Notes under the pieces: model-generated
The model's input: only the letters and a program-made list of their open reading frames with translations
Told to the model about the DNA's origin: nothing
The model's database searches: none
Shown here: positions 1 through 8,746 of the stretch, piece after piece
How positions within the stretch are numbered: the first letter of the stretch is position 1
Layout: each line of letters begins with the position of its first letter
Source: Mnemiopsis leidyi
Taxonomy: Eukaryota; Ctenophora; Tentaculata; Lobata; Bolinopsidae
Direction: 5' to 3'
Assembly: GCA_000226015.1 (NCBI GenBank)
Contig: JH152945.1
Span: 348,458-376,128, forward strand
Length of the DNA: 27,671 nucleotides
Program-made: the position numbers and the translations under genes

Positions 1-185
1 TGTCATGTTGCTGTAGGTTGCTAAATGTTGCTGCATGTTGCTGAAATGTTGCTGGATGATGTTGTATGTTGTTGTATGTTGCTGAGTGTTGTTGTATGTT
101 GTTGTATGTTGCTGAAATTTTGCTGCGTGTTGTTGTATGTTGTTGTATGTTGCTGCATGTTGTTTAAGTGTTGCTGCATGTTAAA
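1..185. repeat. Minisatellite, about 10-bp unit TGTTGYTGYA
   Basis: Degenerate tandem array of TGTTGTTGTA and TGTTGCTGCA-like 10-mers. From about 60 to 170 the units alternate in a three-unit rhythm (one GCTG unit, then two GTTG units), a weak higher-order period near 30 bp. The array runs off the left edge of the window. The open frame through it is low-complexity (Leu/Val/Cys) and I do not regard it as a gene. Confidence 0.85.
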
Positions 186-299
186 CATGCCAGGACCTGC
201 CCATTATATTTATATCAATACAGTTGAGCTGCCAACCTCTAGAGTAAAATGTGTAGGAGGGGAAAATAATTATTTTCGGCGGTCGCAGTGGTAACACAG

Positions 300-890
300 C
301 AATGAAAATTAACGACAAAATAGACTGATTATGACCAAAATGATTTAAAAATGAAACTATATATTACTGTAAATTACTGTGTTGCCGATTTCTGCTCCTC
401 GAGTATACATAGTGCATTAGAACTCTAATTGTCAGCCAGCGTGCCAGGCCAGTCAACCAGATGTAAAATCTTCAACTACCGACCATGATCTTTTGTTTTT
501 GTAATTAACATGTTACATGAGAAGTTGATTGTTATTAGGCGTGACCGCGTCTTCCATTAAGTCCAAAGTGAAAGTATGACTGACATGACATGGACAACAG
601 GTGTGTGCTATTTTAGACAAAAGGAGTCAAAATATGCAGCAATGTTAGCTGTCTTGAATAAAATTTGGTGCCACACTTTTGGTGAACTATAAGGGCCATT
701 ATGAATACTACTGTGGGGCACGATCTTCTGGGGCAGGACGACGGCCGGAACCATACAAGAACGTATCATGGGGACGATTTAAGTTGCAAAAGTTCCGACA
801 AATAATGCCATATTAGCAATGACCTACAAACATGTTGAACTTATCTACGACTAAGATTAATATTTTTAATCAAATATATGGCCAACATTG
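300..890. other. AT-rich stretch without recognisable gene
   Basis: No long reading frame, RNA gene or clear repeat seen. Its right end would be 3' UTR and downstream flank of the minus-strand SRCR exon; an ATTAAA-type polyadenylation word lies on the minus strand close to 865-870. Confidence 0.4.
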
Positions 891-895
891 AATCA

Positions 896-1272
896 TCAAA
901 TATAAGGTTCTTTAACATTGATATATTTAAAACCTTCTTGTATTTCTTCTCCATCGCAATGAAGAAAGACATCTTCGGAGTGGACACAGTTGTGACCAGT
1001 CACAATATAATCGCAATTGTTCCAATCCGTAGTGCCAGCAGGACATTCAACATCGTCCAGGACTATATCGTAATTATCCTGGAAATCCCAAGTCTTGCCG
1101 CTGTACCAATTTAAAAAACCATCGAAGTTCATTTCTTTGCAAATAACGTCAGCAGCCGTATCTGTAAAATCATCATCACAGACGGCGGCACCCTGATAGA
1201 GAAGTAATCCATACCCGTCGGCGGTACTGGCCAGCGCACCGTTGACCAAATCAAAATCTGATCCCTCGATAT
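896..1272 (-). CDS. SRCR-domain terminal exon (partial gene)
   Basis: Encodes one scavenger-receptor cysteine-rich domain, a disulphide-stabilised extracellular module found in animal secreted and membrane receptors, often of innate immunity. The frame shows the family landmarks: VCDDDF (family VCDDGW), ICKEMNF (family VCRQLGF), a VEC motif before the middle cysteines, and a closing HNCVHSEDVFLHC (family C.H.EDAGV.C). Six cysteines are present, as in group-A-like domains; the usual C.G.E.SL..C is altered to CPAGTTDWNNC. A splice acceptor (TTTTCAG) on the minus strand places the exon start at 1272, joining in phase 1, as is usual for SRCR exons. The frame ends at 896-898 after about 20 residues beyond the last cysteine, so this reads as the last exon. 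No partner exons, signal peptide or membrane segment are visible. It may be a fragment of a larger receptor gene or an orphaned copy. Confidence 0.6.
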
Positions 1273-1292
1273 CTGAAAAGATGTCAACGATA

Positions 1293-1478
1293 TATATAGA
1301 ATAAAGATGCGCACGCCGGGGATTATCTTATAACATAACGGGCGCGTAGCGCTCGTTATGTTTGAATAATCCACGAGCTGTACAGCGAGTGTATTATTCA
1401 TAAATAACACACGACCGAGCGTAGCGAAGGAGTGTGTTATTTTTGATAAGCTCCAAGGGCAAGTCTTTATTCTATATA
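1293..1478. mobile_element. Foldback/MITE-like element of nested palindromes
   Basis: Outer 15-bp perfect inverted repeats (TATATAGAATAAAGA at 1293-1307, complement at 1464-1478) enclose three consecutive hairpins: 1332-1362 (AACATAACG arms), 1364-1399 (GAATAAT arms) and 1402-1442 (AAATAACACAC arms). Two of the loops carry GCGTAGCG-type words. No coding capacity. I cannot identify a target-site duplication beyond TA. Confidence 0.55.
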
Positions 1479-1520
1479 AAACACCACGAATAAATAACGT
1501 CTAATTAGGTTGCTATGTTT

Positions 1521-1656
1521 GTCACGTGATGTAAAACAGTGTTCTGATTGGAGAGAAGCGCGTGATCCTTGTTCGTGATTGGCGCAACAGATCGTGACGT
1601 CTTGTCACGTGATTTAGGGCGAGAGCTGCGCATTGGGCAGTTTAGTTTCAAATTGG
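1521..1656. promoter_or_regulatory. Cluster of E-box, CCAAT and CRE-like words
   Basis: Within 136 bp there are two identical GTCACGTGAT E-boxes (1521-1530, 1604-1613), three inverted CCAAT boxes (ATTGG at 1547, 1578, 1652) and one TGACGTC (1595-1601). The local base composition is more CpG-rich than the surroundings. This resembles a TATA-less promoter, but no first exon can be assigned on either side, so the role is inferred from motif density only. Confidence 0.3.
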
Positions 1657-1853
1657 CTCCGTGTCAAACAGTGTGTACGATACGGTGCGCCGTGGAATGT
1701 GTGATTGAGTTTGTCGGTTTGAATCGTTATAATCAAGCTGGGAGCGTGGGAAGTATACAACGGCTGCATTGTAATTTGACACGGCAATGCGTGAAAAAGT
1801 GCCAGCGTGACACTGCAAAAATGAGTGTGCGTGTTTTATAATTTGATAAAAGC

Positions 1854-1943
1854 GCAATCCGGTTTTCTCCGCTTCATCAACAATCTTAAGTTGCAGCACG
1901 GAATAAAAATGCCTTGATTCTGACGATGTTATCTGACGTTGTA
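1854..1943 (-). repeat. Left arm of 90-bp inverted repeat
   Basis: Reverse complement of 2671-2760 with about five mismatches over 90 bp. A truncated direct copy of its inner end (CACGGAATCAAAATGCCTT) follows at about 1945-1964. Confidence 0.85.
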
Positions 1944-2517
1944 ACACGGAATCAAAATGCCTTTACTCGCGTGATACTATCAGGCGGTACAGCATTCTCA
2001 ACGCAGTCATCAACTAATACCGGTATACCCTTACCAAGAACAGACAGTACAAGGAGAACAACTACTTCAGATGCGTCGACAGACTACATGTAAGGCCCGG
2101 ATCACCCTCACTGCTCTCTTCTTCTCTGCCAACACAGTGTGTACACACTCCCACCCCTTGCAAGAAGTAACTATCTCAGTGTTGGAGGTGTAGAACTCGA
2201 TCAAGAAGCGGTCTGCGGAAACCGACATGACTACAAAGGACATTGTTGCAGACTTTCTTGGAGCTTTAGATTTTGAAGGGGTGGCGAACCCCAAATGCAC
2301 GATCTCCTGACTCTCGAAGATGGGTAGACAAGTGACAGAAAGCTAACAAGACACCTTCACCCCTCACTTCTTCACGAGACATAGCCATCCCCCATACCTA
2401 CAATGACGAGAGAACCTGCTGCTATGGTACTCTTGTTATACCGGAGAGAGAAATACGTTGTTCACTTTATTCTATATGAATCTGCGAATTGAACCAGATA
2501 GAAGTCCAGATGAAATG

Positions 2518-3049
2518 TTTAGCTAAATGGTCCAGTAGCTTAATAGTCCGAAAAGAGGAAGATTTAGCTAAAAATAAAACAAGTAACATTTTAGCTAAAT
2601 GGTCCGATCCGAGGAATATTTAGCTAAAATATAATTTAGCTGAAAAGACCCGTTTAGCTAAATAGTCCTTTACAACGCCAGATAACATCGTCAGAATCAA
2701 GGCATTTTTATTCCGTGCTGCAACTTCAGATTGTTGATGAAGCGGAGAGGATCGGATTGCAAGCAATAGGTCTAATAAGCTCTACAGTCCTTCAAGCTAT
2801 ACGGTAACTGCAATACAAGGCTGAAGGACTATTTAGCTAAAAGACTGAATCGAGGTTTACACACGATGTGAATAGAACAGCAAGCCCCAGATCACATGTC
2901 TCCATACTCCATATTTATTTACTCTTATACAGTAGAGTAGAGGAGATCAGATTTAGCTAAATAGTCCGCGAATCGGACCTTATAGCTTAAGGACCATTTA
3001 GCTAAATTTAGCTGAAAAGTCCGTTAGCTATATAGTCCTTTAGCTATAT
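2518..3049. repeat. Dispersed palindrome array TTTAGCTAAA + TRGTCC
   Basis: About a dozen copies of the 10-bp palindrome TTTAGCTAAA or a one- to two-base variant occur at 2518, 2563, 2590, 2619, 2635, 2653, 2832, 2952, 2997, 3007, about 3023 and about 3039. Many are followed by TRGTCC (AATGGTCC or AATAGTCC). Spacing is irregular, from 10 to about 170 bp, and one arm of the 90-bp inverted repeat lies inside. No gene is visible here. Confidence 0.75.
2671..2760 (+). repeat. Right arm of 90-bp inverted repeat
   Basis: Matches the complement of 1854-1943 at about 94 percent identity, leaving a 727-bp spacer. The arms could be inverted repeats of a non-autonomous element or two copies of one short interspersed repeat in opposite orientation. 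No flanking target duplication was found. No recognisable gene lies in the spacer. Confidence 0.85.
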
Positions 3050-3063
3050 AGTCCGCCTACCCC

Positions 3064-4016
3064 TTTTTCACGATCACCACTTAGAGTGAATGGATCATTT
3101 GGAATTTCAATGGCGACAATGGTGACGATGAATATAATGGCGACAATGGTGCTAATGAACACAATGGCGTAGATGGCGATAATTATGATAATGAATACAA
3201 TGGCGACAATCAGACGAAGATAAAAATGATACCACAAAAATGTCGACAGTGGTGCCAATGGCGACAATGATACCAATGGCAACTTTTTTTTTTATCTCAT
3301 ACTTATTTTAATTCGGACACTCCAACAGCCACATGTTACACAAGTGTAACGGCCAATTACAGGAGGCCGAATGTACAATTATACATACACGCCAGTGACG
3401 GTTAAGGTAGTGTGTACCATACTTTTATCGCCCGATACTTCGCTGCAATGGGCAGCTACTCATTTAACCCTCAATCACGGTTTCCCGATCATTCGGCTGA
3501 GTCGACCGAAGAAGGTTGCATAGGCAAATGCCCTTAGCGCACTTCTCTAGGACTGGCGGATACGGGATTTGAACCCCCGATCTCCTGCATGGGAGCCGAG
3601 AAGGAAACCACTACACCACCAGCCCATCAGAAAATAATTATGACAATATATCGGCATTGGCGATTTATCGGCATTGATGACATTGGCGCCAATCGTGATC
3701 ATCGCCATTGGCACCATTGTCGCCATTGATGCAATTGTCGCCATTGGTGCCACTGTCATCATTTGCACCTCTGTCATCAATGCGGATAAATCGGTATAAT
3801 CATTTCTTGATTATCGCCATTGTCGCCATGGGTGCCACTGTCACCATTGGTGCCACTGTCACCATTGGCGCCACTGTCGTCAGTGGCTATAATCCGGCAT
3901 AATTATTTCTTGGTAATCGCCATTGCCGCCATATTGGTACCATTGTTGCCATTGCAGATAACATTGTCCCTACTATTGTCGCCATTAATACCATTGTGAG
4001 CGGTGATCGTGAAAAA
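3064..4016. mobile_element. Foldback element with minisatellite arms
   Basis: The outer ends are inverted: TTTTTCACGATCACCACT (3064-3081) against its complement at 3999-4016 with one mismatch. Inside, the left arm is built of ATGGCGACAATGGTG-type units (about 3108-3283) and the right arm of the complementary CACCATTGTCGCCAT-type units (about 3645-3995). The whole could fold back on itself. The right arm also repeats a roughly 110-bp block containing TAATC(A/C)TTTCTT. The loop is occupied by a SINE. No transposase is encoded, so this is a non-autonomous foldback structure. Confidence 0.7.
3284..3625 (-). mobile_element. tRNA-derived SINE
   Basis: On the minus strand the element starts with a tRNA-like head: an A-box-like TGGTGTAGTGGTTTCC (3603-3618) and a B-box-like GGTTCAAATCC (about 3564-3574), giving an internal RNA polymerase III promoter. 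GGGCTGG at the head can pair with CCAGTCC just after the T arm, but six extra bases intervene and the D and anticodon arms are poor, so it is not a functional tRNA. A body of about 250 bp follows, ending in GATAAAAAAAAAA (the T10 run at 3284-3293 on the plus strand). Target duplications are not clear. Confidence 0.7.
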
Positions 4017-4644
4017 TTTATCGCCATCAAGTGGTTACATTGGATATATTATAAAACAACTCTACCAGTGGTTACAGCAGAAACTCTTTTGTGGCAGTGT
4101 TGTCCGCCGCCGCCAAACGCCGCCACGCCGCGTGATTTTCATACGCCGCCGCAGCCGGTAATTTTCCGCGGCGTGAAACGGCGTGAAATCGGAAATTTCA
4201 TTGCAATTGCCGATGAATAATTAAGGGCCGATAGCTCATTTGGGGGAGCACTGATTATCTGTATTATGGGGGGTTGACGGATATATTCTATTTTATTTCT
4301 ATTATTTATGACTATAATTATAAATCGATTAACAAGTACATTAAAAATCGTTCTGATTAATTGCCAGAATTTCGATTTGACGAATATATATGGTATCGCA
4401 AATCTTGTACGGAGCACAAAAATTTAGAATAACTCGAAACTCTCCACGCCGGCGTACGCCGCCACCGCTGCGTATTTTGGGAAATCGCCTCCGAGTTTCT
4501 GAAAATACGACGGCGTACAACACTGTTCTGTCGCCGGGAGAAGACCCTTGCGTTCGATTTCTCAAAAAAGCCTTAACTCATCTTCTAATGGCGACGACGG
4601 GGATGACGAGGACGACTAACATAAGCACGATAAGTTGAAGGCAT
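4017..4644. other. CpG-rich spacer with CGCCG palindromic words
   Basis: No gene recognised. Two blocks rich in CGCCG and GGCGTG words (about 4107-4185 and 4448-4520) stand out from the AT-rich background. In the second, GCGTATTTT and GAAAATACG lie in inverted orientation, suggesting a small foldback. Confidence 0.4.
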
Positions 4645-5573
4645 AATGGGAAAACGACGAAACCATCCTCCTCGGTATATCTATTGCTGATGACGACGGT
4701 AACCAATCCGCAGGCCTGAAGTTCCAGACCAGTAAACCGCAAAGAAACTCCACACACATATACCCAGGACCTAGCTATATGAACATAAGAGAAATGTCAT
4801 TTATGAAGGGGATATCTTAGGTCTGGGATTTGGCAAGAAATGTGAGCGGGTTCAACACGACACAGATAAATGCACTGACGGATCTCAACGTCTCTGTCGG
4901 TAGCCTGATTCGAGACCTCCCGGACCTCCCAGATATCACTCTGACATTCTCCCTGAAGGTTCAACCTAATGAAGCCTCCAGGATAGCAAGCTGCCCTCCT
5001 TCCCCTGTCTTTCTAACCCCACCTTCAAACATCCCCGTCAGTCGAATAAAGACCCTGGAGTTCGATAGCCAAATCACACTCGATGCCATCTCCCCGATAA
5101 GAGCAGACTTGAAAAACAGCGTACGCTCCAAATCCGAGTGCTCATACCGGCAGGATCCATACTTCATACCAACACCCTCAGCTCTTCTAAAACGACGACT
5201 GAAAGAGAAGGTCTCGCTGGAAAGGACTGGAATTTTTCATGAGACACCGTGTAACAGAAAAAGACATGATTCTGAACCATCGATCCCTTTATCACCCTCT
5301 ACAGAATCCCAGAAGCTATACCTTTCATTTTCTCAAGGTCAGATTGGATGCACAAGACTGAGAGAAACTGGCTTGTTTGAATGTGGACCAAACGAAAACA
5401 GCTACATTCACCTCCAAAATGACTTCATCGAATTTAGCAGGCCCTTTCGTCTAAACAAGCAAAGTATAACAGTCGCTATCGAAAGGGCACTATCATCCCA
5501 CCTAGCCAAGACCGAAGACTCAAATGTAGAGGTTACCATAAATCAAAAAAAGGGGAAATCGAATGAAGCCTAA
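4645..5573 (+). pseudogene. Unidentified ORF upstream of LINE reverse transcriptase
   Basis: An open frame from 4645 is interrupted by one TAG at 4818-4820 and then runs 251 codons to 5573. The part after the TAG contains no ATG; in-frame ATGs exist only upstream (4779, 4803). The N-terminal half is rich in Ser and Pro, followed by a basic patch (KRRLKEK) and a more globular C-terminal part. No endonuclease motifs (ETWL, YRPP, GDFN, SDH) can be seen. Its end overlaps, one frame off, the linker of the LINE RT downstream, next to an A7G4 run where a frameshift is easy. It is probably the N-terminal region of, or an ORF1 fused to, the same degraded retrotransposon. I do not recognise the domain. 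Confidence 0.45.
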
Positions 5574-6510
5574 AAACTCCTGGTTCGACATAACCTGCAT
5601 CCAGGCAAAGAGAGACTTAAATATGCTTGCGCTGAACTAAGGAAGATCGCCTCAATCCGAGCACCTTAGGGAAGCGTACTACAACGGAAGAAGAGCATAT
5701 AAAAAACTCATAAAAACAAAAAAGGAGGACTTTATAGAGAAACTCTGCAGAGACATAGAATACAATCACAATCTGAAGTGGGAGACATTGAAGGCCCTTA
5801 AGAAACAACACTGCTCCAACATCAACCTGGATGCGCTTGATATGATTTACTTCTGCAATTTCTTTCAAAATCTCTATGGAAAATCTACTATAAAATAAAT
5901 TCCCTCAAGTCAAAAATGGCTGGAAAAGGGACCCAAGAGGAACTGTCATCGGTTCTTGATAAAAAAAATCACCCTCAATGAGCTTACTAGCTGCATCAAG
6001 GCGGGGAAGAAAGGAAAGGATGTCTCAGAAGACCTTATCCCCAACGAATTCCTAAAAGCATCCACTAAAACCATGCTTAACGCTGTATTGAATCTATTCA
6101 ATCAATGCATGATATTGATAGTTGGAGTCTATCGCTGGACGACCTCCATTGTCACACCCCTTCATAAAAAGGGAAGCGTGTACGACCCCAATAACTATCG
6201 TGCCATTGCAGTAGCTAGTAACCTTTGCAAAACATTTGCTAGCATACTCCTAAAACGCCTTATCGCCTTCAGGAACTCAAATGAGCCAGATACTCAAAAC
6301 CAACTGGGGTTCTGTAAAGGCGCACAAACCTCAGATCACATATTTACGCTGACTACATGCATAGAAAAGTATGTCACCAGAAGCCGGAAACGTATATTAT
6401 ACTCATGCTTCGTTGACTACGCCAAAGCCTTTGATTCCGTATGTCGCGAGGCACTCCTCTTCGAGCTTTGGAAGATGGGTATGCAGGGGCGCTTCTTAAA
6501 GTTATTGTTC
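5562..6510 (+). pseudogene. LINE (CR1/Jockey-like) linker and partial reverse transcriptase
   Basis: Remnant of a non-LTR retrotransposon ORF2. The linker begins with KPKNSWFD, the usual WFD landmark, and after frameshifts near 5630-5680 continues with a REAYYNGRRAYKKLIKTKK stretch. A stop at about 5896 precedes the RT frame. RT motifs follow: TPLHKKGSVYDPNNYRAI, a QLGFCKG stretch and motif A FVDYAKAFDSV. The sequence stops being RT-like near 6510, so the YADD catalytic motif, thumb and 3' UTR are missing. Several stops and frameshifts make it non-functional. The break coincides with the 3' limit of the minus-strand LINE half, pointing to rearrangement or nested insertion. Confidence 0.8.
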
Positions 6511-6539
6511 TTGGGCGACTTTTTTCTCGGACAACATTC

Positions 6540-7697
6540 TTCACATAGCTACAGTAGCGTCTGGTAAAATAATACTGTTGATCTTACTGAAGTCAGCTTT
6601 TTGAAAATCAAGACTTCTGAAAGATGACATGGTAAAATCGGGAGGATCATGTGCAACCATAGAGCATGGATTGTAGTACAAAAAATCTCGTCACCTCTAT
6701 GGTCTGATAAGTGGGTGTCTGATGTCGAGACATGAGAAACAAGGTCCTCTGAGTTTGAAATGTAAAGGTCACGTCGAGGACTTTGTTGTTTCTGGTTGGG
6801 TCAAGGACATGCTGGGTACAGAGATTCTCTGACATGAAGTCTAACAGAAGACCTGCAGTTTCCATGGAACATGATGATGCACCAAGGATGATGGAGTAGT
6901 TAGACCAGCCTATAATGGGGAGATTAAAATCACCAAGAAGTGATAGCTGATATTCACCATCAGCACCTTGGGCGATGTACTGGTCAATAAAGTCCAAACA
7001 CGATCTAAAGCTCAAAGTGGGGCACTCTGGAGGACGATACACAACACAAATGAAAAGTTTTTGCGATTCACATGTGCAGATGAGGGCCTGGCAGTACTTA
7101 TCGACTTATCGTCGTATGTTTGGACATTAGTAATGGGAAGCTTCTCATGGGAGTAGAGCGCCACGCCACCCCCTACCCTAGCACTCCTATCACACCTAAA
7201 GAGGTTGTACCCTGGAATTGTTATCTGAGCATCTTGGATGTATGATTTTAGCCAAGTTTCAGTCAAAGCAACAAAGGGAACAATATGATTCTTTGCTTGT
7301 TCTTGGTTGATCTCATCTGCTAGATATGTGGCTTTCCATCGTGATCGAGAAGTACTATGAGCGCTAGGGTTAAGAGACTGAACGTTTGACAGCCAGATGC
7401 TGGAATGTTCGGCCAGTTCATTGGATGTGATGGTACATGGCTCTGAGGAGGGTGCTGCATCGTTGTTGCAGTTGGCTGATGAAACATGAAGCTCTGGCTG
7501 TGGGGAACCTGAGGGAGGAACTGTCTGGTTACGTGGTGATTGAAGATGGGTAGAAACGTAGCCAGTCTGCTTTCCTGAGAAACCAGGTTGGATTTCAGAT
7601 CTTCGATCTCCTTCTGAAAGTTGGTTTGGAAGTTTGTCAGAAGAGGCCGGATTTCTAAAAAATTCTTGTTTTGCGGACTGTCCTTCTTGCCCTCAGA
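6540..7697 (-). pseudogene. LINE ORF2 N-terminus: EEP-type endonuclease (frameshifted)
   Basis: Endonuclease/exonuclease/phosphatase domain that nicks target DNA for target-primed reverse transcription. Motifs in order: LSNVQSLNP and RWKATYLADEI (about 7310-7390), LTETWLKS (about 7260), a GGGVALY patch, VYRPPECP (about 7030), LLGDFNLP (GDFN codons at 6923-6934) and the terminal SDH (about 6700-6708), followed by the usual F.KADF..IN linker start. The frame is open from about 7697 with no ATG before the endonuclease. An 8-bp tandem duplication (7096-7111) and a second small shift near 6770 break it. The RT is missing. Confidence 0.75.
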
Positions 7698-8746
7698 ATG
7701 ATATCTGGACCTGTGCTGAGTCTCGTTACTACCTTGTCTTTTTGAGGAGTGTTGACGAGTTCGATCAGGCCTCCTAGATGAATTAACATCCTGTCGTTTG
7801 TATCGTTTGGTGCCGACAAGATGTGTTAAAGTACAGTTCTTGTCATAACAGGATTTATCAGAAACGGACGAAGGGCATGGCTTAGGATGGAAAAACATGC
7901 ATTTATTACCACGCCTACAACCATACTTCCGGTTTGAACCGTTTCTGACGAACTTGTTGCAGCGTTTTGGGTGATAATCACTGCATTCTGACCGTCCATT
8001 GTGCGGAGTCTTCCCAGTTACACCATGGGGACATTTGCCTATTTGGAGCAAACGGCAAATCTCTTCTAATTGTAAATTAGGCCTTTTGGACATGTCAGAG
8101 GAATCGGAAGCAGACTGATTCTTACTGACTTGCTCAGCTCTAGTTTGCTCTGGAGTTGTTCGGCAGAGAAGGAAACTTGCTGGTCAAGCCGAGGAGTATT
8201 TGCACCAGAAGGCTGTTTAGATGAAGCCTTGCTCACCCCTCGAGATTTAGACTTCTTGGGCTTGATGGGGTTGTTGTTGTCATGACAGGATTTGCAGAGC
8301 CAAACTGAGCCTGCTAGAGGGACATTTTTTTCCTTGTCAGTGTATGAAGCGCAATTATGACTGCCTTGGAAACAGAGAAAACAATGCAAGGCAGGTTTGG
8401 TTTCGGAATCAAATTCAACAGAATACTCTTGGTCACAGTCTGCACAGATGGCAGGGTAGAATGATTGGATTTCAAGGATGATTCTGTTGGCCAGAGCGGG
8501 CTTATTCGAGTATATACGTTCCCCACCGGATGTTTCAAGGTCAATGTCAAGAAACTGTGCACAAGAATTCAATGTAGCTGCATTATAACGAGAACTACTA
8601 AGCACAGCCCTGTTCACGCTAACATCTTTAGATGAGTCGAAAGCAGTGAGAACAGATTTTGCAAGAGGATTTGATTCTGCCTTAATGAGAAGATTCCCAA
8701 TGACAAGTTTCACTTTTTCATCAAAATCGGTAATACCAGAAGACAT
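7320..8746 (-). pseudogene. LINE ORF1 with PHD-like and CCCH zinc motifs (frameshifted)
   Basis: ORF1 proteins of LINEs bind element RNA. The ATG-initiated frame from 8746 runs 226 codons and contains a PHD/RING-like cysteine pattern (CADC, then CFLC, an H-N-C pair and WLCKSCH). A one-base-type frameshift near 8150 moves the reading into a second frame (to 7320) with three CCCH-like motifs (ECSDYHP, GCRRGNKCMFFHP, CYDKNCTLTHL), a basic Arg/Ser/Gln-rich segment, then a short coiled-coil-like stretch (LTNFQTNFQKEIEDLKSNL) and a Pro/Gln/His-rich tail. The order zinc ring, CCCH fingers, coiled coil is coherent for a single RNA-binding protein. Its 3' part overlaps the ORF2 frame extensively. Confidence 0.65.

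Noticed and set aside
25..294. 89-codon Leu/Val/Cys-rich frame
   Set aside because: It is a direct translation of the TGTTGYTG tandem array with no independent coding signal.
3547..3780. Possible functional tRNA gene around the B box at 3564-3574 (minus strand)
   Set aside because: The D and anticodon arms do not fold well, six extra bases precede the 3' acceptor strand, and an A-tailed body follows, so it is better explained as the head of a SINE.
3040..3902. Open frames rich in Ile/Val or Met/Ala/Thr within the foldback arms
   Set aside because: Low-complexity readings of the ATGGCGACA minisatellite on either strand.
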